Below, piece by piece: positions 44,181 through 52,768 of a stretch of DNA of 64,000 nucleotides. The DNA lies in contig NZ_JACHMZ010000001.1 of the NCBI RefSeq assembly GCF_014205165.1, forward strand, positions 124,001 through 188,000, given 5' to 3'. Position 1 is the first letter of the stretch. Each line of letters starts with the position of its first letter. Under the pieces are notes generated by a model. The model was given only the letters and a program-made list of their open reading frames with translations. It had not been told where the DNA came from and did no database searches. Source of the stretch: Micromonospora carbonacea. GTDB taxonomy: Bacteria; Actinomycetota; Actinomycetes; Mycobacteriales; Micromonosporaceae. A program made the translations under genes and the position numbers.

Positions 44181-45203
44181 ATGTCGAGCGACGCCACCGC
44201 CGAGGGGTACCTCCAGCGCGCCCAACTCCTGGCCGACCTCGGCCGCTACGACGAGGCCGCCGGGGAGGTCGGCCTCGCCCTCGCCCTGGAACCGGCGAAC
44301 GCCGACGCGCTGACCACCCTCGCCCGGGTGCACCTGGCCGCCGGCCGGCCCGCCGAGGCACGCGCCGCCGCCGAGGCGGCCCTGGCCGTCGCCCCGGACA
44401 CCGTCGCCGCGCTCGTCGCCCGTGGGCTGGCCCTGGTCGAGCAGGGCGAGTACGCCGAGGCGGCCGGCACCGCCGGCCGGCTGCTCGCCGCCGCCGACGA
44501 CGCGTACGCCCAGCGCAGCGCCGCCGCGATCCTGTCCGGCTCGCGCAACGGGCAGCCGGCCCTCAACGCCGCCTGGCGGGGCGTCGAGCTGGCCCCGGAG
44601 GAGTCCCAGGCGCACCTGGTGCTCGCCCTCGTCGCCGCCCGGCTGCGGCTGTACGACCTGGCCGAGCGGGCGTACCGGGAGGCGCTGCGGCTCGACCCGG
44701 AACTGGACCGGGCCGGCGACGAGCCCGGGATCGTCCGGCTGGAACGGCGGCGGTACGCCTCGGCGCTCGCCGAGCTGGCGGAGAACGTGCCGGCCGTCCA
44801 GGCGGCCCCGGCCGTGCCCGACTCGCCCCGGGGCGTCGTCGACGACCTGCGCCGGCTCGTGCTGTACGGCGCGGGCTGGACGCTCGTGGGAGCGGTGCTG
44901 GTGGCGGTCGCGGCGGCCGGGGTGTCGTCGTCCGGCCCGTCGCGGTTCCTCGCGGTGCTGGTGGCGGTGAGCGGGGCGGTGCTGGGCTGGCTGCTCGCCG
45001 CGCGGGTGCCGGGGCTGACGCGTACGGTGCTGCCGGGTCTGCTGCGCTCGGACCGCTCGCTGGCCCTGGCGGTGTACGCGGTGGCCGCCGGGCCTCTGCT
45101 GTTGCTGCTCTATGCGGTGGTGGGGACGCCGTGGCCGCTCGTGGCGGCGATCGCGGTGGCGGCCGTGGCGGAGCTGGCGGTGTTCTCCCGGACGGTGCGC
45201 TGA
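44181..45203 (+). CDS. TPR-repeat membrane protein
   Basis: 340 residues. Residues 1-200 form about five TPR-like helix pairs (YLQRAQLLADLGRYDEAAGEVGLALALEPANADALTTLARVHLAAGRPAEARA and similar). The C-terminal 110 residues carry four transmembrane helices (TLVGAVLVAVAAAG, FLAVLVAVSGAVLGWLLAA, LALAVYAVAAGPLLLLLYA, LVAAIAVAAVAELAVF). A soluble scaffold held to the membrane; partners unknown. Confidence 0.8.
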   Translation: MSSDATAEGYLQRAQLLADLGRYDEAAGEVGLALALEPANADALTTLARVHLAAGRPAEARAAAEAALAVAPDTVAALVARGLALVEQGEYAEAAGTAGRLLAAADDAYAQRSAAAILSGSRNGQPALNAAWRGVELAPEESQAHLVLALVAARLRLYDLAERAYREALRLDPELDRAGDEPGIVRLERRRYASALAELAENVPAVQAAPAVPDSPRGVVDDLRRLVLYGAGWTLVGAVLVAVAAAGVSSSGPSRFLAVLVAVSGAVLGWLLAARVPGLTRTVLPGLLRSDRSLALAVYAVAAGPLLLLLYAVVGTPWPLVAAIAVAAVAELAVFSRTVR

Positions 45204-45252
45204 GCGCTGTCCTGGCGCGTTGGTGTCGCGTTCGTTGCGGTGCGTCGTGGTG

Positions 45253-45323
45253 GGGGTTCGCCGGGGCCCGCCCGCTCCGGGCGGTCAGGCTTGATCCCTG
45301 CGCGGCGGGCCCCGGCGAACCCC
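45253..45323. terminator. Long inverted repeat between convergent genes
   Basis: Perfect 20-bp arms (45253-45272 and 45304-45323) with a 31-nt loop in the 177-bp gap between the TPR gene and the HxlR regulator. Likely a bidirectional terminator. Confidence 0.75.
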
Positions 45324-45380
45324 TGACGTGGTCGCCGTCCGGCCGGACGGCGGCGGTGCGGGGCGGGGCGGCCCACCGAG

Positions 45381-45827
45381 TTACGCGGGCGGCCCGCCCG
45401 CCTCGGGCTCCTGCCGGGAGTTGTCGTATGCCTGCCGGGAGCTGCGGACGTGGTCGTGGTGGCGCATCGACCAGTGCAGCAGGCCGGTGAGCGGGCCGGT
45501 GAGGCTGTGCCCCTCGTCGGTGAGGGCGTAGTCCACCCGGGGCGGCACGCACGGGTGCACGGTGCGGGTGACCAGTCCGTCGCGTTCCAGGTTGCGCAGG
45601 GTGCGGGTCAGCATCCGCCGGCTGATGCCCTCGGTGGCGCGCTGGAGGTCGCTGAACCGGCGCGGGCCGCCGCGCAGCAGCACCACGACGATCACCGTCC
45701 AGCGGTCGCCGATGCGGTCGAGGGTGTCGCGGAGCGGGCAGTGCTGGCGCATCGCCTCCGTCACCCGGACGTCGGGCGGGAGGGCCAGCTCCTGGGCCAG
45801 CCGGGCACCCGGCGGGGGCGTCGTCAT
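45381..45827 (-). CDS. HxlR-family transcriptional regulator
   Basis: 148 residues. HxlR winged helix: CPLRDTLDRIGDRWTVIVVVLLRGGPRRFSDLQRATEGISRRMLTRTLRNLERDGLVTRTVHPCVPPRVDYALTDEG (residues about 30-115 in motif order), with the conserved N-terminal Cys that often senses oxidants or electrophiles. Divergent from an NmrA-like oxidoreductase 112 bp away, the usual regulator-target arrangement. Confidence 0.88.
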   Translation of the reverse strand: MTTPPPGARLAQELALPPDVRVTEAMRQHCPLRDTLDRIGDRWTVIVVVLLRGGPRRFSDLQRATEGISRRMLTRTLRNLERDGLVTRTVHPCVPPRVDYALTDEGHSLTGPLTGLLHWSMRHHDHVRSSRQAYDNSRQEPEAGGPPA

Positions 45828-45841
45828 CGGTTACTCCGGTG

Positions 45842-45852
45842 TGCCTGAGGCA
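45842..45852. promoter_or_regulatory. Candidate operator, TGCCTGAGGCA
   Basis: Perfect 11-bp palindrome with a central G, 14 bp upstream of the HxlR start in the divergent gap. Plausible HxlR site; unproven. Confidence 0.35.
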
Positions 45853-45939
45853 GGCGGATGTGCCGTCTTCCGCGATCGATCCTCGCTGTCCAGGATGGGG
45901 GCGGCAACTGCCTTTCCCATGGCGGGGGAGGCCACGTTC

Positions 45940-46842
45940 GTGAGCAGAGCGGAGCGGGATCAGGTGATCGTTGGGGTGACGGGGGCGTCCGGTGGGCTTG
46001 GCGGCCGTACGGTGCGGATGCTGGCCGGGGCGGGGCACCGGGTCGTGGCGCTGACCCGCGATCCGGGCGCGGCCCTGGCCGGGGCGGGCCGGGCGGCACC
46101 GGAGCGCGTCGAGGCGCGGCGGGTCGACTTCGACGAGCCGGCCGGGCTCCCGGCGGCCCTCGCCGGGATCGACCGGCTGCTGATCGTGAGCACGGACGCC
46201 TGGGAGCCCGCGCGGCGGATCGCCCAGCACCGGGCGGCGGTCGACGCGGCGGTGGCCGCCGGGGTGGGGCACGTCGTCTACACCTCCCTGGTGGCCTGCG
46301 ACGGGCCGCCGGAGCTGCTCAACTCCGCCCACCGGGCCACCGAGGAACACCTGCGCGGCTGCGGGCTCCCGTGGACGATCCTGCGCAACGCCATCTACGC
46401 CTCGGGGGTCGCGGAGCTGCTGGCCCCCGCCGTGTCCACCGGCCGGCACGTGACGAACGCCGGGGACGGCGCGGTGGCGTACGTGGCCCGGGACGACTGT
46501 GCGGCCGTGGCCGCCGCCGTGCTGGCCGCCGGTCCGGGGCCGGCCCGTGATCTCGCGGGCCGGACGCTCGACGTGACCGGCCCCGAGGCCCTCACCGCCG
46601 ACCATTTGGCCGGCCTGCTCGGGGCGCGCCTCGGCCGGCCCGTCGAGGTCGTCCACGTCGACGACGACGCCTACCGGGACCGGCTGGTCGGGGCGGGGAC
46701 CCCCGCGCCGGTGGCGGCGGCGCTCGTCGCCCTCGGGCGGGCCGTCCGGTCGGGGCGGTACGGGCGGGTCTCGACGACGGTGCCGGAGCTGACCGGCGGG
46801 CCCGCCCGCCGGGTCGACGCCTCCGTGGCCGTGGCGTCCTAA
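45940..46842 (+). CDS. NmrA-like NAD(P)-binding oxidoreductase
   Basis: 300 residues from GTG 45940 (GGGGGAGG 8 nt upstream; in-frame ATG 45919 and 45895 are weaker). Rossmann start VGVTGASGGLGGRTVRMLAGAGHRVVALTR, then DRLLIVSTDAWE, HVVYTSLVACDG, ILRNAIYASGVAELL; no SDR catalytic YxxxK. Similar to quinone-oxidoreductase-2-type NmrA proteins, often paired with HxlR regulators. Its TAA overlaps the hmgA stop on the other strand. Confidence 0.85.
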   Translation: MSRAERDQVIVGVTGASGGLGGRTVRMLAGAGHRVVALTRDPGAALAGAGRAAPERVEARRVDFDEPAGLPAALAGIDRLLIVSTDAWEPARRIAQHRAAVDAAVAAGVGHVVYTSLVACDGPPELLNSAHRATEEHLRGCGLPWTILRNAIYASGVAELLAPAVSTGRHVTNAGDGAVAYVARDDCAAVAAAVLAAGPGPARDLAGRTLDVTGPEALTADHLAGLLGARLGRPVEVVHVDDDAYRDRLVGAGTPAPVAAALVALGRAVRSGRYGRVSTTVPELTGGPARRVDASVAVAS

Positions 46843-48011
46843 CCGGCGGCGGGTCGGGCCCAGGTCCAGGCGTACGCCGGGTCCTCGCACTCGGTCGCCG
46901 CGTCGCACAGGTCGAGCGGGCGGAACGTGTCGACCATGACGGCCAGCTCGTCGAAGAAGTCGACGCCGATCGAGCGTTCGGCCGCGCCGGGCTGGGGGCC
47001 GTGGGTGAAGCCGGACGGGTGCAGCGAGATGGAGCCCTGCCCGATGCCGGAGCCGCGCCGGGCCTCGTAGTTGCCGCCGGTGTAGAACAGCATCTCGTCG
47101 GAGTCGACGTTGTGGTGGTGGTAGGGCACCGGGATGGCGTCGGGGTGGTAGTCGACCTTGCGGGGCACGAACGAGCAGATCACGAAGTTGGGGCCCTGGA
47201 ACGTCTGGTGCACGGGCGGCGGCTGGTGGATGCGGCCGGTGATCGGCTCGAAGTCGTGGATGGAGAACGCCCACGGGTAGAGGTGGCCGTCCCAGCCGAC
47301 GACGTCGAAGGGGTGGTGCGCGTAGACGTGTCGTGTCCAGCCGCGCCGGTGCCGCACCAGGACCTCGACGTCGGAGTCGTCGACCAGCAGCGGGGTGTCC
47401 GGCCCCCGGACGTCGCGCTCGCAGTAGGGCGAGTGCTCCAGGAACTGGCCGCGCACCGAGAGGTAGCGCTTGGGCGGGCCGACGTGCCCGGCGGCCTCGA
47501 CGGCCAGCAGCCGGGCCGGCCCGTCGCCGGTGGGGACGAGGCGGTGGATGGTCGACGTCGGGATGATCACGTAGTCGCCGGCCACCGCGTCGAGCGCGCC
47601 GAACGGCGACTCGACCCGCAGCGACCCGGACTCCAGGTAGAGGCAGTGGTCGCCGGTGGCGTCGCGGAACAGCGGGGACGGCCGGTCGGCCGACACGTAG
47701 GCGATGCGCACGTCGTCGTTGGCGAGCAGGTAGCGCCGGCCGAGGATCGGGTCGGCCCCGGTGTGGTCGAGCTGGTGGGTGCGTAGGTGGCGGGGCTTGA
47801 GCGGCAGGTTGGGCACGCGGGTGACGGCCGGCGGGTCGTACGCCTCGGCGGCGACGATCGCGGTGGGGGCGTGCCGGTGGTAGAGCAGGGAGGAGTCGGC
47901 GGAGAAGCCCTCCTGGCCCATCAGCTCCTCGGTGTGGAGGGTGCCGTCGGGCTGGCGGAACTGGGTGTGCCGCTTGCGGGGCACCTCGCCGACGCTGCGG
48001 TAGTACGGCAT
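46839..48011 (-). CDS. hmgA: Homogentisate 1,2-dioxygenase
   Basis: 390 residues. Opens the homogentisate ring to maleylacetoacetate in tyrosine catabolism. Cupin-fold protein with VGWDGHLYPWAFSIHDFEPITGRIHQPPPVHQTF, PRKVDYHPDAIPVPYHHHNVDSDEMLFYTGG (iron-binding His/Glu region) and LHPSGFTHGPQPG. ATG has GGGAGG upstream and a TATGCT -10 (48046-48041). The stop codon overlaps that of the convergent NmrA gene by 3-4 bp. Divergent from the FahA operon. Confidence 0.93.
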   Translation of the reverse strand: MPYYRSVGEVPRKRHTQFRQPDGTLHTEELMGQEGFSADSSLLYHRHAPTAIVAAEAYDPPAVTRVPNLPLKPRHLRTHQLDHTGADPILGRRYLLANDDVRIAYVSADRPSPLFRDATGDHCLYLESGSLRVESPFGALDAVAGDYVIIPTSTIHRLVPTGDGPARLLAVEAAGHVGPPKRYLSVRGQFLEHSPYCERDVRGPDTPLLVDDSDVEVLVRHRRGWTRHVYAHHPFDVVGWDGHLYPWAFSIHDFEPITGRIHQPPPVHQTFQGPNFVICSFVPRKVDYHPDAIPVPYHHHNVDSDEMLFYTGGNYEARRGSGIGQGSISLHPSGFTHGPQPGAAERSIGVDFFDELAVMVDTFRPLDLCDAATECEDPAYAWTWARPAAG

Positions 48012-48087
48012 GTCGCCTCCCGTTTCGTCCCGTTCACCCGAGCATAGGACCCTTCACCGGCCATCGCCCCGTTCACCGGCCACTGCC

Positions 48088-48102
48088 GTCCGATAATCGG
48101 AC
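48088..48102. promoter_or_regulatory. Operator candidate GTCCGATAATCGGAC
   Basis: Perfect 7-1-7 palindrome in the 133-bp divergent gap between hmgA and the 48145 gene. Nearby are two TTCACCGGCCA direct repeats (about 48053 and 48073). Its regulator is not encoded next to it; candidates are the Lrp-type protein at 56939 or an IclR/GntR factor elsewhere. Confidence 0.55.
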
Positions 48103-48144
48103 GCTGTTGTCCGTTCCTTGTAGCGTCCCGTAAGTTCTTGTTCC

Positions 48145-49119
48145 GTGTCAACGCACGTGCCACACCTCCTCGCCGGCCTCGTCGACGACGCCGCGGTCTT
48201 CCCGCCCGGCAGCGCGACGCTTCCCGACGCGCTCGCCGCGCACCGCCGGCACCGGGGCTCCTGGTATGCCGAGCTCGTCGGCCCGCTGCTCGTGCCCGCC
48301 TCGGCGGTCGTCTCCGGCGCGCTGGCCGGAGCCCTCGGCGGGCCGGCGGGTGCAGCGGGCGACCCGGCCGGGCCCGCCGCGCCGGGCGACGACAGCGCCG
48401 GGGGCGGCCTCGCGGTCGGGTTGATCGGCGACACCGGGGTCGACGGGCTGCCCGCCGCCCTGGCCGCCCTGCCGGCCGGCGTCACCGCCCGCCAGGTCGA
48501 GGTGGCCGTCGCCAAGCGCGGCGAGGACCCGCTGCCCGGCCTGACCGCGCTGCTGGGCCTGGCCGGGCGGTCCGGCGGCGTCGCCTTCTACGCCGAGCTG
48601 CCGCTGACGTTCGGGCTGACCGGGGCGCTCGACGCGGTCGCCGCCGCGCGCGCCGACGGGGCACCGGTCGCGGCGAAGTTCCGCACCGGCGGGCTGGCCG
48701 CCGAGCTGTTCCCCACCCCGGTCGAGCTGGCCGCCGTGATCTGCGCCTGCCGCGACCGGGAGCTGCCCTTCAAGCTGACCGCCGGGCTGCACCACGCCGT
48801 GCGGCACCGCGATCCGGAGACCGGCTTCACCCACCACGGCTTCGGCAACGTGCTCGCCGCGACCCTCGCCGCCGCCGACGGGGCCGAGGTGGACGAGGTG
48901 GCCGCCGTGCTCGCCACCACCGACCCGGTGCCGCTGGTCGAGCGCGCCCGGGCCGCCCGCGCCGCCGACCGGCCGCTGTGGGTGGGGTACGGCTCGTGCA
49001 GCATCACCGAGCCACTGACCGATCTGATCCGGCTCGGCCTGGTGAACGGGGGACACGACGTGCACGCACGACAGGACGTGGGCGCAGGACAGGACGTGGA
49101 CGGAGGACGCGACGCATGA
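48145..49119 (+). CDS. Conserved protein of the homogentisate operon, function unknown
   Basis: 324 residues, GTG start with TAAGTT ending 8 nt upstream. No signal peptide or membrane segment. Conserved-looking blocks: LVDDAAVFPPGSATLPDALAAHRRHRGSWYAELVGPLLVP, AKFRTGG, LPFKLTAGLHHAVRH, THHGFGNVL and WVGYGSCSITEPLTDL. The alternation of strands and helices suggests a TIM-barrel enzyme. The last 25 residues are a degenerate repeat (QDVGAGQDVDGGRDA) built on GACGTG. Stop overlaps fahA (ATGA), so a role in homogentisate or maleylacetoacetate processing is plausible; no isomerase (maiA) is seen nearby. Confidence 0.75.
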   Translation: MSTHVPHLLAGLVDDAAVFPPGSATLPDALAAHRRHRGSWYAELVGPLLVPASAVVSGALAGALGGPAGAAGDPAGPAAPGDDSAGGGLAVGLIGDTGVDGLPAALAALPAGVTARQVEVAVAKRGEDPLPGLTALLGLAGRSGGVAFYAELPLTFGLTGALDAVAAARADGAPVAAKFRTGGLAAELFPTPVELAAVICACRDRELPFKLTAGLHHAVRHRDPETGFTHHGFGNVLAATLAAADGAEVDEVAAVLATTDPVPLVERARAARAADRPLWVGYGSCSITEPLTDLIRLGLVNGGHDVHARQDVGAGQDVDGGRDA

Positions 49120-50312
49120 CCTGGGTGACGGGTGCCGAGGGCTCGGCGTACGGGGTGTGCAACCTGCCCTACGGGGTGTTCCGCTCTGGCGGGGGCGAAC
49201 CCCGCGTCGGCGTACGGATCGGGGAGTTCGTGCTCGACCTGGGCGCGGCCGAGGCGGCCGGGCTGGTGCTGGCCGCCGGCGCGCTGGGCCGGCCGACGCT
49301 CAACGCGTTCCTGGCCCTGGGGCGGCCGCAGTGGACCGCCGTCCGGCAGCGGGTGACCGAGCTGCTCACCGACCCCGCCCACCGGCCGGCGGTCGAGCCG
49401 CTGCTGGTGCCGCTGGCCGAGGCGGAGCTGCTGCTGCCGTTCGAGGTGGCCGACTACGTCGACTTCTACTCCTCCGAGCACCACGCGGGCAACGTCGGGC
49501 AGATCTTCCGCCCCGGCCAGCCGCCGCTGCTGCCCAACTGGAAGCACCTGCCGATCGGCTACCACGGCCGGGCCGGCACGGTGGTGGTGTCCGGCACGCC
49601 TGTCGTCCGCCCCACCGGGCAGCGGGCCACCCCGGACGGGCCGGTCTGCGGGCCGTCCGTGCGCCTCGACATCGAGGCCGAGGTGGGTTTCGTCGTCGGC
49701 GTGCCCAGCGTGCTCGGCGAGCCGGTCGGAGTGGCCGACTTCGCCGACCACGTCTTCGGGGTGGTGCTGGTCAACGACTGGTCGGCGCGGGACATCCAGG
49801 CCTGGGAATACCAGCCGCTCGGACCGTTCCTGGGCAAGTCCTTCGCCACCTCCGTGTCGGCCTGGGTGACCCCGCTGGACGCGCTCGCCGACGCGTTCGT
49901 GCCCGCGCCCGAGCAGGACCCGCCGGTCGCGGAGTACCTGCGGGACGTGCCGCACGTGGGGCTGGACCTGCGGCTGGCCGTCGAGTGGAACGGCGAGCGG
50001 GTCAGCGAGCCGCCGTTCGCCGGCATGTACTGGACGCCCGCCCAGCAGTTGGCGCACCTGACCGTCAACGGCGCGTCCCTGCGCACCGGCGACCTGTACG
50101 CCTCCGGCACCGTCTCCGGCCCCCGGCGGGACCAGGTCGGTTCGTTCCTGGAGCTGACCTGGGGCGGCGCGGAGCCGGTGACGGTCGGCGGGGCCGAGCG
50201 CACCTTCCTGGCCGACGGCGACACCGTCACCGTCACCGCCACCGCGCCGGGCCCCGACGGCACCACGATCGCCCTCGGCGAGGTGACCGGCACCGTCCAC
50301 CCCGCCCGCTGA
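49116..50312 (+). CDS. fahA: Fumarylacetoacetase
   Basis: 398 residues. Hydrolyses fumarylacetoacetate to fumarate and acetoacetate, last step of tyrosine degradation. N-terminal SH3-like domain (NLPYGVFRSGGGEPRVGVRIGEFVLDL), DYVDFYSSEHHAGNVGQIFRP (metal Asp and catalytic His), LPIGYHGRAGTVVVSG, DIEAEVGFVVG, VLVNDWSARDIQAWEYQPLGPFLGKSF (metal Asp, Lys). Complete. ATG is coupled to the preceding unknown gene. Confidence 0.95.
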   Translation: MTWVTGAEGSAYGVCNLPYGVFRSGGGEPRVGVRIGEFVLDLGAAEAAGLVLAAGALGRPTLNAFLALGRPQWTAVRQRVTELLTDPAHRPAVEPLLVPLAEAELLLPFEVADYVDFYSSEHHAGNVGQIFRPGQPPLLPNWKHLPIGYHGRAGTVVVSGTPVVRPTGQRATPDGPVCGPSVRLDIEAEVGFVVGVPSVLGEPVGVADFADHVFGVVLVNDWSARDIQAWEYQPLGPFLGKSFATSVSAWVTPLDALADAFVPAPEQDPPVAEYLRDVPHVGLDLRLAVEWNGERVSEPPFAGMYWTPAQQLAHLTVNGASLRTGDLYASGTVSGPRRDQVGSFLELTWGGAEPVTVGGAERTFLADGDTVTVTATAPGPDGTTIALGEVTGTVHPAR

Positions 50313-50413
50313 CCCCTGCGGCGCCCCGCCGTCCGGCCGCCCGCCGGGTCCCGCCGAACCCCCGTCCGGGCGGCCGGCCCGGCGGCGTCCACCCGGTGAC
50401 GGCCGCGGAACCT

Positions 50414-50489
50414 GGTCGCACATCCGGTGCGACCGATGTCTTGCCCTGCTCCGTTGATCGAGCCGGGTTCCCCGCGTGGCGGAACCCGG
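50414..50489. terminator. Two hairpins downstream of fahA
   Basis: GGTCGCAC / GTGCGACC (50414-50434, 5-nt loop) and CCGGGTTCC / GGAACCCGG (50463-50489, 9-nt loop) in the 242-bp gap before the DUF397 gene. One or both may end the fahA transcript; the second could also be a leader structure. Nothing else is seen in the gap. Confidence 0.55.
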
Positions 50490-50554
50490 CCGGCGGCTCC
50501 GGAAGGTGCCGCCCGGTCGTCGTGGGACGTCCCAACGGAGTGGAGGCAACAACA

Positions 50555-50764
50555 ATGATCGATCTTTCGGGTGCCGTCTGGCGCACCAGCAGCCGCTCGA
50601 ACGACCAGGGACTGTGCGTCGAGGTGGCGGACAACCTGGTCGGCAGCGCCGGAGTCGTCGCCGTACGCGACTCGAAGGACCCGGCGGGCCCGGCACTGAC
50701 CGTCAGCCCGCCGGGCTGGACCGCGTTCGTCGACGCGATCCGGGTCGGGCGCTTCCTGGCCTGA
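50555..50764 (+). CDS. DUF397 small protein
   Basis: 69 residues. DUF397 pattern: WRTSSRSNDQGLCVEVADN, VAVRDSKDPAGPALTVSP and WTAFVDAIRVGRF. GGAGG 8 nt before the ATG. DUF397 proteins usually follow an XRE-type DNA-binding partner gene and act with it in development; here no such partner is adjacent, so it is an orphan copy. Confidence 0.88.
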   Translation: MIDLSGAVWRTSSRSNDQGLCVEVADNLVGSAGVVAVRDSKDPAGPALTVSPPGWTAFVDAIRVGRFLA

Positions 50765-50878
50765 CCCTGACCCGGGGGTGCCCCGTCACCCCCGGATCGG
50801 CCACCAGCGGCGGAAGTTCCGCCGCTGGGGCCCCACCGCGAGCCCGCCGGCCGTACCGTGGACGACACGGGAGGTGTC

Positions 50879-51361
50879 ATGTCGACGGTCACGGTCACCG
50901 AGTTCATCGAGGCGCCCGCCGTCGACCTCTGGCGGCTCCTCGTCGACCTGCCGGTCCGCGCCGACTGGCTCCGCACGGTCGACGCGGTCGAGCTGCTCAC
51001 CCCCGGCCCGCTCGCCCCCGGCACGGCCTGGCGGGAGACCCGCACCCGGCCGGACGGTGGCACCCAGGCCGAGGAGTTCGTCGTGGTGGAGTGCGTCGCG
51101 CCCCGACGGCTGGTGCTCGCCTCGCCGGGCATCGGCGTGTCCTACCGCACCACCTGGGTCCTGCGCACCGTCCAGCGTCGCCGTCGGGCCTGCACCGCCG
51201 TCACCGTCGCGCAGGAGGCGGTCGCCACGGCACCGTACGGCCGGGTGCTGGCCCTGCTCTTCGGCGGCCTGGCCGCCCGCGCGGTCGAGGGCACCTTCCG
51301 CCGCGACCTCGCCGACCTCTCCCGCGCCGCCCACCCACCGACGTCGGCCGAGGCGGCCTGA
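50879..51361 (+). CDS. SRPBCC (START/polyketide-cyclase-like) protein
   Basis: 160 residues. Opens with VTVTEFIEAPAVDLWRLLVDLPVRADWL, the typical first strand and helices of SRPBCC ligand-binding proteins. Ends in a long helix (RVLALLFGGLAARAVEGTFRRDLADLSRAA). ATG behind GGGAGG. The ligand is unknown; the fold is used by polyketide cyclases and lipid carriers. Confidence 0.75.
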   Translation: MSTVTVTEFIEAPAVDLWRLLVDLPVRADWLRTVDAVELLTPGPLAPGTAWRETRTRPDGGTQAEEFVVVECVAPRRLVLASPGIGVSYRTTWVLRTVQRRRRACTAVTVAQEAVATAPYGRVLALLFGGLAARAVEGTFRRDLADLSRAAHPPTSAEAA

Positions 51362-51436
51362 CCGCGTGCGCCGGGCCGGGTGCCGGCCGGCACCGGCGCG
51401 GGCCGGCCTCGGTAGGGTGCCGGGCGGAGGTGCGGC

Positions 51437-52690
51437 ATGACTGTGGCGAAGGGGCGGCGGGGCGTCGCGATGGCACTCGCGGCGCTCGTCGGCGTCGCGG
51501 CGGTCGCCTTCGTCGTGCACCGGGTGCTCGCGCCGGCCGCGGTGGAGACCCCCGCCCACGCCGCCTACCCGGGCGCGGTCACCCCGGCGATCGGCGTGGT
51601 GGGTCGGCTGCCGGCGGCCCCGCTGATCGTGGACGGCCGACTCCGCGTCTACGCCGCCACCCGCCAGGTGTACGCCGACCAGCCCGCCGACTCCCGCAAC
51701 CGGGTCACCCCGTACTGGTCGTACCGGCGCTGGCCGGCGGAGGTCAGCGGGGTGGTGGCGGACGGGACGACGGTCGTCAGTCGCTGGTCGGACGGGAAGC
51801 TGGTGGCGCTGGACGCGCGTACCGGACGGGTGGCCTGGCAGGCCGCCGGCCCGGAGCCCGCCGCCGGCTGGACCGCCCGCCGCACCGGGGCCGGCACCGT
51901 GTGGGCCCCGCCGGGGCTGTTCCTCGCCCGCGCCGTCGACGGCCGGACCGTGCTGGTCGCCGCCGGCCCGGAGCGGGTCGCCGGCTTCGCGTTCGCCGAC
52001 GGCCGGCGGCTCTGGTCGGCCGACGTGGACGGCGGGTGCCGGGACGAGGTGGCCACCACGTCGGCGGGGCGGCTCGTCGCCGTCGACCGGTGCGCCACCC
52101 CGGTGGCCGTCGAGTTCCGCGACGTGGCCACCGGCACGCCGACGACCCGCCTGACGCCGGCCGGGGCCACCGCCGACCTCACCGTCACCCCGGTGGGCTG
52201 CGTGAGCCTCCGCTCCCGGTGCCGGGGCCTGCACGCCGAGGGCTTCGCCGACGGGGCCGGCCGTGGCTGGCTGGTGGGCGCCGGCGAGCCGGTCGCCGCG
52301 CCGGCCCTGGACCAGGCCGGGGCGGAGCTGGACGGCGACCGGGTCGTCGGCACGGCCGGCGGGGTGGTGACCGCCCGCTCGGCCCGCACCGGCGAGGAGC
52401 TGTGGCGTCGCGCCGACCTCGGCCCGGCCCGGATCCTGGCCGTCCAGCCGGGCCGGGTGCACCTGCTCACCGAGGCCCGGGACCTGGTCACCCTCGATCC
52501 GAGGACCGGCGCGCAGCGCTCCCGCTTCCGGCTGGAGGTGGGCCGCGACGGCATCGGCTGGGCCCCCGGCCTGGCGTACGCGGGCGGCGGCTACGTGGCC
52601 GTGGAGCGCCTGCGCGAGCCGGTCGCCCCGGACGCCGACGACCAGCGCTACTTCCTGATGTCCGAGCCGGTGCTGCTCGCCGCCACCTGA
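51437..52690 (+). CDS. PQQ-like beta-propeller protein, membrane anchored
   Basis: 417 residues. N-terminal transmembrane segment (residues 8-31), then a propeller with blade repeats such as LVALDARTGRVAWQAAGPE, VAGFAFADGRRLWSADVDG, VVTARSARTGEELWRRADLG and LVTLDPRTGAQRSRF. Four Cys (GGCRDE, DRCATP, GCVSL, SRCRG) in mid-protein may be disulfide bonded outside the cell. GGAGG 6 nt before ATG. Paralogous in design to the protein at 57557. Confidence 0.75.
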   Translation: MTVAKGRRGVAMALAALVGVAAVAFVVHRVLAPAAVETPAHAAYPGAVTPAIGVVGRLPAAPLIVDGRLRVYAATRQVYADQPADSRNRVTPYWSYRRWPAEVSGVVADGTTVVSRWSDGKLVALDARTGRVAWQAAGPEPAAGWTARRTGAGTVWAPPGLFLARAVDGRTVLVAAGPERVAGFAFADGRRLWSADVDGGCRDEVATTSAGRLVAVDRCATPVAVEFRDVATGTPTTRLTPAGATADLTVTPVGCVSLRSRCRGLHAEGFADGAGRGWLVGAGEPVAAPALDQAGAELDGDRVVGTAGGVVTARSARTGEELWRRADLGPARILAVQPGRVHLLTEARDLVTLDPRTGAQRSRFRLEVGRDGIGWAPGLAYAGGGYVAVERLREPVAPDADDQRYFLMSEPVLLAAT

Positions 52691-52768
52691 GCGACCGGGC
52701 GGCACGGGCGCGGGCCGGGCGGCACACCGGCTGGGCGGACTCCGCGACCCGCGCCAGGGCCGGGCGGC

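Noticed and set aside
45253..45323. Insertion-sequence end or attachment site
   Set aside because: Single perfect inverted repeat between convergent genes with no transposase; better explained as a terminator.
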